Assembly (NCBI GenBank): GCA_910587175.1
Contig: CAJULH010000031.1
Span: 1 to 24,259, forward strand
DNA length: 24,259 bases
Direction of reading: 5' to 3'
Source: Candidatus Gastranaerophilales bacterium
GTDB taxonomy: Bacteria; Cyanobacteriota; Vampirovibrionia; Gastranaerophilales; Gastranaerophilaceae
Made by a program: the position numbers and the translations under genes. Below are positions 14,471 to 21,055 of this stretch, piece by piece (position 1 is the stretch's first letter; the number at the start of each line of letters is the position of its first letter). A model generated the notes under the pieces. It was not told the DNA's origin, did not search any database, and worked only from the letters and a program-made list of their open reading frames with translations.

Positions 14471-14559
14471 CGGAGAACCCGGGATTCGAACCCGGGATGC
14501 AGGATAACCCACATAACACCTTAGCAGGGTGCCGCCTTCAGCCACTCGGCCAGTTCTCC
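14471..14559 (-). tRNA. tRNA-Ser (anticodon GCU)
   Basis: The minus strand folds as a class II tRNA of 89 bases. Acceptor stem GGAGAAC pairs with GTTCTCC and the discriminator is G, as in serine tRNAs. The anticodon stem GCACC/GGTGT carries loop CTGCTAA, giving anticodon GCT (plus 14523-14525), which reads AGC/AGU. A long variable arm follows, then the T arm CCGGG-TTCGAAT-CCCGG. CCA is not encoded. Confidence 0.97.
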
Positions 14560-14650
14560 ACATATTAATCTTGTCAAAACCTCTGTCTTTGCAGGTTTTA
14601 CAATAAATCTCTGCCCGCGCCTGCAAACTAACAGCAAGAATATGAGTTTT

Positions 14651-14680
14651 ATTTTAGCATAAAAAACGGAATATTATCAA
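14651..14680 (-). promoter_or_regulatory. Promoter for tRNA-Ser
   Basis: On the minus strand TTGATA (plus 14675-14680) and TAAAAT (plus 14651-14656) are 18 bp apart, with an extended -10 (TGC before TAAAAT). The leader of about 85 bases contains an 8-bp inverted repeat, TTTGCAGG/CCTGCAAA (plus 14588-14595 and 14620-14627). Confidence 0.6.
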
Positions 14681-14714
14681 GCATTTTATTTAAAAGTAAT
14701 TTAGCATTTCAAAA

Positions 14715-15971
14715 CTAAGCCGCACGATGAGCCGCATTTAATTCAAAGTTTGAAACAATGAAATTTACTGTTTCGGGGAAGAAATTTAAAAGCAATCTTT
14801 TGCCTTCATCATTCACCCTGTTTTCTTCATATTCTTCCATCCACAATAAATTACAAACAGCTTTAATCACCTCAGGAATCTCTTCTTCAGGTCTTAAATG
14901 CTCCTTTTTGTACATACCTGCATCTTTTCTTATATGTCCGTCGCTATCTTCATCCAGCCATTTTAAAAAGTTATCTTTTTCTTCTTTAAATATTCCCTTT
15001 AATTCCTCATCACAAGCAAGAGAATACTTGTCAGACAACCTTTTAATCGTTAAATTAATCATGGAGTTTGCAGCAACCGTAGAATTATACAAACAAAGCC
15101 CGTCCCTGCCTTTGGCAGATTCCGGCAAAGCATCAAGGGTTTCGTTTAATTCCAAAAGTATTTGGGGCGGAAGTAATTTCAAAGCTTTTATAAATGTTTC
15201 TTTTTGTCTTTCGTTTTCCGAAAACTTTTCAATTGCATTGGAAAAATCCAGCACTTCACCTTTGTTTCCGCTTGCTATTGCAACTTTCCCATCTTTATTT
15301 GTCCGCATTCTGTATGTTCTGCCGTTTATGTCAAATTCTGTATAATCAGAATTTTCTACATACCATCTGGAGTATGCATAATCCAATATAGGGTTAAATT
15401 CGCTATCTTTAATTGAAATATTTCTTGTTTTAACAGTTTTACAATGACCGGAAAAATCTATGGTTTCTTTGTAAGCATTTTCAATAATATAATCTTTGTT
15501 AAATCTGCTTCTGTCGATAAAGCTTGTTGTGTTTTTTGCACCCATATTTGACGTTTCTCTTGAAGTGTGCAAATCTCCGCAATCGTTTGATGCACAGGAT
15601 ATATTACAGGAGCCAAATCCGTTTGAAAAAGATACGCCCAGTTTTTTATCAGTTATGCCGTTAAAAGTGTATTTCGTCTTATTGAAACCAAGTTCGGATT
15701 CTTTCTTTAAAAGGGCAGTCTCACTTTTTGGCAACTTATGTATTGCAGCCGCAACCATATCATATTCATCATCATCTAAACGCAGCATCTGCACTACCGA
15801 TGATTTATTCGGGTTATATTTCTTTATATCCTCATACCTTTTTGAAAAACGAAATATGCCTCTGTTGTCATCTTCAAATATTACGTTTGGAGGCAGTGCA
15901 AACGAAGCTCTGAATGATAAGCTGTCTGAATTATTGGAACGTTTTACCGTGTTTAAAGTGGTGATATGCAT
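14715..15971 (-). CDS. Hypothetical protein with N-terminal S-F-R-A motif
   Basis: I recognise no domain in these 418 residues. It opens MHITTLNTVKRSNNSDSL then SFRASF (19-24), a variant of the motif found at 11749 and 13370. There is no signal peptide and no membrane helix. The middle has a cluster of Cys, His and Ser (SCNISCASNDCGDLHTSRE, about residues 120-140), followed by beta-rich sequence (YSRWYVENSDYTEFDINGRTY in parts). The C-terminal 170 residues are helical and charged, including KEEKDNFLKWLDEDSDGHIRK (about 330-350), where DEDSDGHIRKD faintly recalls a calcium-loop DxDxDG pattern (D-E-D-S-D-G-H-I). No Shine-Dalgarno is evident. It lies upstream of tRNA-Ser on the same strand, and the tRNA has its own promoter. 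Confidence 0.72.
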   Translation of the reverse strand: MHITTLNTVKRSNNSDSLSFRASFALPPNVIFEDDNRGIFRFSKRYEDIKKYNPNKSSVVQMLRLDDDEYDMVAAAIHKLPKSETALLKKESELGFNKTKYTFNGITDKKLGVSFSNGFGSCNISCASNDCGDLHTSRETSNMGAKNTTSFIDRSRFNKDYIIENAYKETIDFSGHCKTVKTRNISIKDSEFNPILDYAYSRWYVENSDYTEFDINGRTYRMRTNKDGKVAIASGNKGEVLDFSNAIEKFSENERQKETFIKALKLLPPQILLELNETLDALPESAKGRDGLCLYNSTVAANSMINLTIKRLSDKYSLACDEELKGIFKEEKDNFLKWLDEDSDGHIRKDAGMYKKEHLRPEEEIPEVIKAVCNLLWMEEYEENRVNDEGKRLLLNFFPETVNFIVSNFELNAAHRAA

Positions 15972-16060
15972 TGTTGGTATTTTACTTTTTATTTAAACAA
16001 TAATGTATTTTTATATAAAACCCTGAAGAAAATTTTTTGCTACATTTAGAAACCACCTAT

Positions 16061-16136
16061 TCATTACTACATATGTAAAAATGATTAAAAAGCCCGCTGC
16101 TCAAGCTATCCGGAAGGCTAATAGCTCCATCGGGGG
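16061..16136 (+). promoter_or_regulatory. Two-hairpin structured leader candidate upstream of the lytic transglycosylase
   Basis: The 300-base gap between divergent genes contains hairpin A (16061-16084: TCATT-AC-TACAT, ATGTA-AA-AATGA, symmetrical). Hairpin B is closed by CCCG (16093-16096) and CGGG (16131-16134), with an inner stem AGCTAT (16104-16109) and ATAGCT (16121-16126) capped by CCGGAAGG. A GGTTGC follows. It lies about 135 bases before the next start codon, where a cis-acting RNA would be. I cannot match it to a known riboswitch, and no sigma70 promoter is obvious. Confidence 0.35.
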
Positions 16137-16272
16137 GTTGCAAAAATGGTATGTTATATGTATATTATGTTTACAAACTTGGGTTTTGTCTTGAATACAT
16201 AATTGAAGTGTTAGAAGAAAATGTATTTTCAAGTTTTTACCCTGTTAGATATGAAAAAAGAGGATTATTTTT

Positions 16273-16788
16273 ATGACGAAAAAGCTTATTAAAACTTTGT
16301 TAGTCGCCGTTTGCATATTTTGTTTCGGACTTACTAACACAGCTGATGCAGCCGGGTCGCCTAATGAAATTAAAACAGCAATCGTAAAAACTGCAGTTAG
16401 CATGGGCGTAGACCCTTGCGTTGCATTAAGCATTGCTAAACTGGAATCAGAATTTATACCCACAAAAAAAGGAGCTTCAGGTGCCGTTGGTTTATTTCAG
16501 CTCATGCCTGATACCGCAAGGAGACTTGGTGTTAATCCATATATAATGAATGATAATATCAAGGGCGGAATAATGTACTATCAAATGATGTATAAAAAAT
16601 TCGGCTCGGTAGATTTGGCACTTGCTGCATACAATGCAGGTCCGGGCAATGTTGCAAGATACAAGGGTGTTCCGCCTTTCCGCGAAACAAAAGCATTTAT
16701 TACAAAAATCAAAACCAATGCAGCCGTCTTTAAACAAGATCCGATTGTGCTGCAACATACGCAGCCCCAAACTTCCGGTACGCTGTAG
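16273..16788 (+). CDS. Secreted lytic transglycosylase (SLT/GH23)
   Basis: This enzyme cleaves the MurNAc-GlcNAc bond of peptidoglycan to form 1,6-anhydro ends. The protein has a Sec signal peptide (hydrophobic LLVAVCIFCFGL, cleavage near ADA-A, residue 26) and one SLT domain. The catalytic glutamate is E58 in SIAKLESEF. The family's GAVGLFQLMP (about 70-79), AAYNAGPGNVARY (about 118-130) and GVPPFRETKAFI (about 132-143) follow. At 171 residues it is a minimal SLT protein with no LysM or other wall-binding module, only a Gln/Thr/Pro-rich tail. AGAGGA precedes the ATG by 8 bases. It is a single-gene unit, closed by the terminator at 16804 and possibly led by the structured region at 16061-16136. 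Confidence 0.93.
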   Translation: MTKKLIKTLLVAVCIFCFGLTNTADAAGSPNEIKTAIVKTAVSMGVDPCVALSIAKLESEFIPTKKGASGAVGLFQLMPDTARRLGVNPYIMNDNIKGGIMYYQMMYKKFGSVDLALAAYNAGPGNVARYKGVPPFRETKAFITKIKTNAAVFKQDPIVLQHTQPQTSGTL

Positions 16789-16803
16789 TTTAAAAATTAT
16801 AAT

Positions 16804-16840
16804 AAACACTCCCTTGGTTTTGATTTAGGGAGTGTTTTTT
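16804..16840 (+). terminator. Strong terminator after the lytic transglycosylase gene
   Basis: AAACACTCCCT (16804-16814) pairs perfectly with AGGGAGTGTTT (16827-16837), an 11-bp stem followed by more T (to 16840). Confidence 0.93.
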
Positions 16841-16886
16841 GGTATCATAGACGAAGAAGAAAACTTTAAAAAGGGAAGCAATATAA

Positions 16887-18092
16887 ATGGAAGATATGAA
16901 GACAGAAAACGTAAAGATTGAAGAAAAATTTTTAAACCAGGCGTTTGAAATATCAAAAGGCGCAGAGGTATTGCCAAACGGCGTTGAAGAGCTTGCGCGC
17001 ATTCTTCAAAATTCATATTATTCCAAAAAACCTTTAAGGGTAAAATTAGGGCTTGACCCAACAAGACCGGATTTGCACCTTGGACACACTGTTGTGATGC
17101 GCAAACTGAAAAAATTTCAGGAACTTGGTCATACAATTGTACTTATTGTTGGCGGTGCGACAGCAATGGTGGGAGATCCTTCCGGAAAGTCCGAAACCCG
17201 TCCGGCACTTTCAAAAGAACAGGTAGCAGAAAACGCTAAAACATATTTTGAGCAAATGTCAAAAGTTTTGGATGTAACAAAGGCAGAAGTCCGCAATAAT
17301 GCAGACTGGCTTCATTCTATGACATTTACGGATTTCCTGAAATTGGCATCAGCCACAACGGTTGCAAAGCTAATGACGCGTGATGACTTTGCAAAAAGGT
17401 ACGCAGAAGGACGTCCCATAAGCCCTGTTGAATTTTTCTACCCTCTGATGCAGGGATATGACAGCGTTGCAGTAGATGCAGATATTGAATTCGGCGGAAC
17501 AGACCAAAGATTCAATCTCTTAATGGGAAGAGATATCCAAACTTTTTATGGTCTCAAAAAGATGCAGGTTGTAATTATGATGCCCTTAATTGAAGGCACG
17601 GACGGCGTTGTAAAAATGTCTAAAACGTATCCCGAACACTGCATTTCATTAACAGAAAACCCGAAAGATATGTATGGAAAATTAATGTCCATTCCGGATG
17701 AACTAATGGAAAAATATTTCACTCTTTTGACTGATATTGAATTTAATAAAGAAAACAACCCCAGAGACGAAAAGATGCGCCTTGCATATGAGATTACCAA
17801 AATGTATAATGGCGCCGATGAAGCAGATAAGGCGCAAAATGAATTCATCAATGTGGTTCAAAATAAAGGCGTGCCTGATGATGTTCAGGAATTTAAAATT
17901 AAAGACTCAAATAATATTATAGATATTTTGGTGGATTTAAACTTCGCCCAAAGCAAAGGAGAAGCAAAAAGGCTCATTGCAGGAGGCGGTGTGAAGTTTG
18001 AAGGAGAAAAAATATCAGACATCCAAACAAAAATCGAAAAAGAAGGAATTCTTCAGGGCGGTAAAAGAAAATATGCAAAAATCCTCCTCTAA
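16887..18092 (+). CDS. tyrS: Tyrosyl-tRNA synthetase
   Basis: This class I synthetase charges tRNA-Tyr. Its HIGH motif is HLGH (64-67), within LGLDPTRPDLHLGHT. The KMSKS loop reads KMSKT (243-247). The tyrosine-binding stretch is EFGGTDQRFNLLMGRD (201-216). The C-terminal 60 residues form an S4 RNA-binding domain (from about 337, IIDILVDLNFAQSKGEAKRL). The KMSKT sequence and overall shape fit the TyrZ-like type, and 401 residues is normal. AAGGGAAG (16871-16878) is the Shine-Dalgarno. Its last 20 bases overlap the start of cysE, so the two are probably cotranscribed and coupled. Confidence 0.97.
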   Translation: MEDMKTENVKIEEKFLNQAFEISKGAEVLPNGVEELARILQNSYYSKKPLRVKLGLDPTRPDLHLGHTVVMRKLKKFQELGHTIVLIVGGATAMVGDPSGKSETRPALSKEQVAENAKTYFEQMSKVLDVTKAEVRNNADWLHSMTFTDFLKLASATTVAKLMTRDDFAKRYAEGRPISPVEFFYPLMQGYDSVAVDADIEFGGTDQRFNLLMGRDIQTFYGLKKMQVVIMMPLIEGTDGVVKMSKTYPEHCISLTENPKDMYGKLMSIPDELMEKYFTLLTDIEFNKENNPRDEKMRLAYEITKMYNGADEADKAQNEFINVVQNKGVPDDVQEFKIKDSNNIIDILVDLNFAQSKGEAKRLIAGGGVKFEGEKISDIQTKIEKEGILQGGKRKYAKILL

Positions 18093-18792
18093 TAATAAAA
18101 ATTCTGCAACTGACAACTATGAGCAAAAACAAAATCACAAAAAACATCCAATAGCGCTCATTCGGGGGTTAAAACGTGTAAAGGCAGACATTCAGAATAT
18201 TAAAGACAAAGACCCCGCAGCAAAAAGCATTCTGGAAATTCTTCTTTTATACCCCGGGTTTCATGCGCTTTTAGCATACAGGATTGCAAATAAACTTTTA
18301 AAATGGCATGTGCCGTTTATACCGAGGCTTATCTCCCAGCTGGCACGTTTCTTTACAGGAATTGAAATCCACCCTGGCGCCACTATTGGAGAAAGATTTT
18401 TCATAGACCATGGTATGGGTGTTGTAATAGGTGAAACAACTATTATAGGTGATAATGTGCTTGTATATCAGGGCGTGACACTAGGAGGCACAGGAAAAGA
18501 CCATGGGAAACGTCATCCAACCATTGGAAGCTTTGTTACAATAGGCGCAGGAGCAAAAGTGCTTGGTAATATAACAATTGAAGATAATTCAAACATAGGT
18601 GCAGGCTCTGTTGTAATAGATAATGTCCCCGAACACTCCACCGTTGTAGGAATTCCCGGACGCATAGTCCAGCAGAGATTTTTTATCCAGGGCCAGCTTT
18701 TGCACAATAAAATCCCCGACCCTGTTACCTGCCAGCTAAACAGGCTCACATATGAGCTGAAAGAACTTAAAGACAGGGTGGATGGCAAATAG
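18073..18792 (+). CDS. cysE: Serine O-acetyltransferase
   Basis: CysE makes O-acetylserine from serine and acetyl-CoA, the first step of cysteine synthesis. It has the SAT N-terminal helices (AAKSILEILLLYPGFHALLAYRI within 49-71) and a left-handed beta helix from about residue 96 (GIEIHPGATIGERFFIDHGM). The active-site Asp112-His113 and the VVIGETT and QGVTLGGTGK (133-142) segments are intact. At 239 residues it is the short form without the long N-terminal domain of enteric enzymes. The ATG at 18073 is chosen, with a 20-base overlap with tyrS. The frame is open to a TTG at 17998, but that would add a Lys-rich stretch read from inside tyrS. The first 25 residues (Ser/Asn/Lys-rich) are poorly conserved, so the exact start remains uncertain. 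Confidence 0.93.
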   Translation: MQKSSSNNKNSATDNYEQKQNHKKHPIALIRGLKRVKADIQNIKDKDPAAKSILEILLLYPGFHALLAYRIANKLLKWHVPFIPRLISQLARFFTGIEIHPGATIGERFFIDHGMGVVIGETTIIGDNVLVYQGVTLGGTGKDHGKRHPTIGSFVTIGAGAKVLGNITIEDNSNIGAGSVVIDNVPEHSTVVGIPGRIVQQRFFIQGQLLHNKIPDPVTCQLNRLTYELKELKDRVDGK

Positions 18793-18838
18793 AACACTTT
18801 GAGTCTGTTTACAGTATGTCTTTTATAAAAAATAAAAA

Positions 18839-18871
18839 TCCCTCTTTATAAAATAAAGAGGGAAAATTTTT
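18839..18871. terminator. Bidirectional terminator between cysE and the gene at 18918
   Basis: CCCTCTTTAT (18840-18849) pairs with ATAAAGAGGG (18853-18862). The plus strand continues into AAAATTTTT, and the minus strand into TTTTTATTTTT. It serves both convergent genes. Confidence 0.85.
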
Positions 18872-18917
18872 AGCTTAAAGTCTTTGTTATTAGTTAAAGG
18901 AGTTTAATTCTAAATAA

Positions 18918-19700
18918 TTAATTGCTTGATTTATTGAATAATGATTTTACACCGAGGCAAAGAGCACCTATGCCAACACCTGCAAGAGCAATAAGACCAA
19001 CTTTTCCGCCGCTTAAACCAACTTTTGTGAGTGCTTTTGATATAAAACCGCTTCCGGTAGAACCCAAAGATGATTTAGCAAGCTTAAATATTCCGTAACC
19101 TGCCGCAGCCGTACCTACACCGCCTACTAATGCGCCGCCAACTTTGCTTGCTGTTGCATAGTCTGATTTTTTGGTTCCTGTTACTTCAGAGATTAAATCT
19201 TCCTTGGAATTTGTCTGTGTAAAGAAATTTACCCCTGGAATTGCATTTTTCACACCTGAAGCGAATGAAGAATCTGCATATTTTGAAATATCACCAAGCA
19301 ATGTAGAGCCTGTAGCGTTTCTATATTGGTTTTGGGCAAGAGTTTTAATTTGCTGTTCAGTGTATCCTGAATATTGACCAAGTTCTTCCATTTCATCAAC
19401 CATATTGTTAAATTCAAACAAAGCGTCATCGCTTCTGCCTTCCTGAAGCATATATTGAATTGTCTGGCAGTGTTCTGTAAATGTCATGGTTTCGGTTGAT
19501 TGTTTTCCTGTAAATGATTGTCTTGTCGTGCTGATATCATAGCCATTTTCCATGGATTTTTTAGCATTTTCAACATATTCATCGCTTGCATAGTATCCGC
19601 CGTAGCCTCCATACATGCCGCAGCCATATCCGCTTGTTGTACCTGTAATGAGCCCAAGACCATTCAGCGAATTATAGCCAGTAGTTAAACCTAAACTCAT
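18918..19700 (-). CDS. Hypothetical glycine-zipper membrane protein
   Basis: No known family is recognised in these 260 residues. The start at 19700 is chosen because GGAAGGAA lies about 8-9 bases upstream; an in-frame TTG at 19718 would place that Shine-Dalgarno inside the gene. The N-terminus is Gly/Tyr/Leu-rich (MSLGLTTGYNSLNGLGL, then GCGMYGGYGGYY), with no signal peptide. Residues about 40-180 are soluble and polar. Two C-terminal hydrophobic segments rich in Gly and Ala (about 187-207, VGGALVGGVGTAAAGYG; about 234-254, VGLIALAGVGIGALCLGV) look like glycine-zipper membrane hairpins. Such hairpins occur in membrane-inserting proteins, but that is only a structural analogy. It is convergent with cysE and divergent from pilT, with no evident partner gene. 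Confidence 0.72.
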   Translation of the reverse strand: MSLGLTTGYNSLNGLGLITGTTSGYGCGMYGGYGGYYASDEYVENAKKSMENGYDISTTRQSFTGKQSTETMTFTEHCQTIQYMLQEGRSDDALFEFNNMVDEMEELGQYSGYTEQQIKTLAQNQYRNATGSTLLGDISKYADSSFASGVKNAIPGVNFFTQTNSKEDLISEVTGTKKSDYATASKVGGALVGGVGTAAAGYGIFKLAKSSLGSTGSGFISKALTKVGLSGGKVGLIALAGVGIGALCLGVKSLFNKSSN

Positions 19701-19825
19701 AAGTAAACTTCCTTCCAAATAAACTTTTTAAACTTTAAACTAACCTTACATTTAAATAAAAACATTTTGTTTTTGAAAATTGCCCGGTTTTTTCAAAATA
19801 ACTTAATATTTCTTAATAAAACTTA

Positions 19826-19852
19826 CGCTGCACATTACCGGTAAATGCAGCG
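19826..19852. repeat. Inverted repeat between divergent genes
   Basis: CGCTGCA (19826-19832) pairs with TGCAGCG (19846-19852), and the inside is a second palindrome, TTACCGGTAA. It lies about 125 bases from the minus-strand start at 19700 and 90 from pilT. No T run follows, so it is more likely an operator or a structured leader than a terminator. Confidence 0.5.
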
Positions 19853-19940
19853 ATTTAAGAATATGTAACAAAAATGCCAAGAAGGGGAATGTAATGTAGA
19901 ATATTATTATATAATTGTTATTTTGGGATAGTAGTAACTA

Positions 19941-21035
19941 ATGTTCAATATAGAAGAGTTTTTAAGAAAAGTTAATAGTACAAAGGCATCCGATATACAC
20001 TTAAAGGTTGGAAAATCTCCTTCTTTAAGAATAGCGGGCAAAATTTCAAAACTGGACGAGCCTGCAATTACAAAAGAAGATTTTGAAAACATAATGCGTA
20101 CAATGCTCTACGGTGATTTGGCAGACAAGCTGAAAACCAGAAACGACGTAGATTTTACATATGAAATTCCAAACGTTTCAAGATACAGGGTAAATTACTG
20201 TAAGGAACTTGGGTATCCGAAACTTACTTTAAGAACCGTTCCTTATGCCATACCCACATTGGAGGAACTTTCGCTGCCCGAATCTTTAGAAGTATTCACA
20301 AGCTACAACAATGGCATTGTGCTTATTACAGGGGCAACAAGTTCCGGAAAATCCACAACCATTGCATCTTTGATTGAAATCATAAACAAGCAGAAACAAA
20401 AACACATAGTTACAATTGAAGACCCTATTGAATTTTTATACACAGATAAAAAATGCCTCATAACACAAAGGGGCGTAGGTGTTGATGTGGATTCATTTTC
20501 AGACGGCATAAAATATGCGCTTCGCCAAGACCCTGATATTATACTCGTTGGTGAAATAAGGGACAGGGATACAATGGAAAGCGCCTTAAATGCTGCAGAA
20601 ACAGGTCATCTTGTGTTTTCAACCATCCATACAAATTCGGCACCGCAAACAATAAACAGAATCTTGGGGCTTTTTGATGATTCTACAAGAGGCTTTATAA
20701 GAGACAGATTTGCAAAGGTTTTAAGGGGGACAATTGCACAAAAGCTGGTACCAAAAATAAACGGCGGTCTTGTTCCTGCGCTTGAAATTATGGCAAGCAC
20801 CCCGGCAATTGTTGACTATATAAAGAAAAACCAGCTTGAAGAAGTGGAGACCCTTATTAAAAGAGGCGGATACCAGAATATGGTATCTATGAATGCTTCA
20901 ATATTCAAACTATTTAAAGCCGGTGTTATAAGCAAGGAAGAAGCACTTAATGCAAGTGACGATGAAGTCGAACTAAACCAGCTAATGAGAGGAATTTACC
21001 ACGGCAGCGCACACCCTGTCGATGATTTATTATAA
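19941..21035 (+). CDS. pilT: Type IV pilus retraction-type ATPase (PilT family)
   Basis: PilT is the hexameric ATPase that depolymerises type IV pili for twitching. The N-terminal domain carries SDIHLKVGKSPSLRIAGKI (17-35). The ATPase shows Walker A GATSSGKST (131-139; K137), the Asp box TIEDPIEF (158-165), Walker B ILVGEIRD (201-208) and the His box HLVFSTIHT (223-231). The usual PilT Walker A has Gly at the fourth position (GPTGSGKS), where this one has Ser. The C-terminal AIRNLIRE retraction motif is replaced by AIVDYIKKN. Length 364 is typical. No other pilus gene is in the window, so retraction is predicted only by family. The start lacks a Shine-Dalgarno, and a TATAAT box is at 19910-19915. 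It is followed after 20 bases by an unknown gene. Confidence 0.92.
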   Translation: MFNIEEFLRKVNSTKASDIHLKVGKSPSLRIAGKISKLDEPAITKEDFENIMRTMLYGDLADKLKTRNDVDFTYEIPNVSRYRVNYCKELGYPKLTLRTVPYAIPTLEELSLPESLEVFTSYNNGIVLITGATSSGKSTTIASLIEIINKQKQKHIVTIEDPIEFLYTDKKCLITQRGVGVDVDSFSDGIKYALRQDPDIILVGEIRDRDTMESALNAAETGHLVFSTIHTNSAPQTINRILGLFDDSTRGFIRDRFAKVLRGTIAQKLVPKINGGLVPALEIMASTPAIVDYIKKNQLEEVETLIKRGGYQNMVSMNASIFKLFKAGVISKEEALNASDDEVELNQLMRGIYHGSAHPVDDLL

Positions 21036-21055
21036 AAGGAGAGTAGAGAAAGAAT

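Noticed and set aside
14471..14559. tRNA-Ser as an integration site with duplicated 3' end
   Set aside because: No second copy of the tRNA 3' end and no integrase are present; the similar bases near 13990 do not match over a useful length.
14414..14626. 70-codon open frame on the minus strand over the tRNA
   Set aside because: It is read through tRNA-Ser and its leader; the tRNA fold fully explains the sequence.
15496..15996. 166-codon plus-strand open frame antisense to the gene at 14715-15971
   Set aside because: It is Ser/Phe/Leu-rich, as expected opposite a Lys/Glu-rich gene, and the minus-strand gene has the longer, more protein-like frame.
16085..16145. c-di-GMP class I riboswitch
   Set aside because: GGTTGC and a GGAA-capped stem recall parts of that motif, but the conserved GGCAAAC and GACGCAAAGC segments are absent. 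Kept only as an unassigned structured leader.
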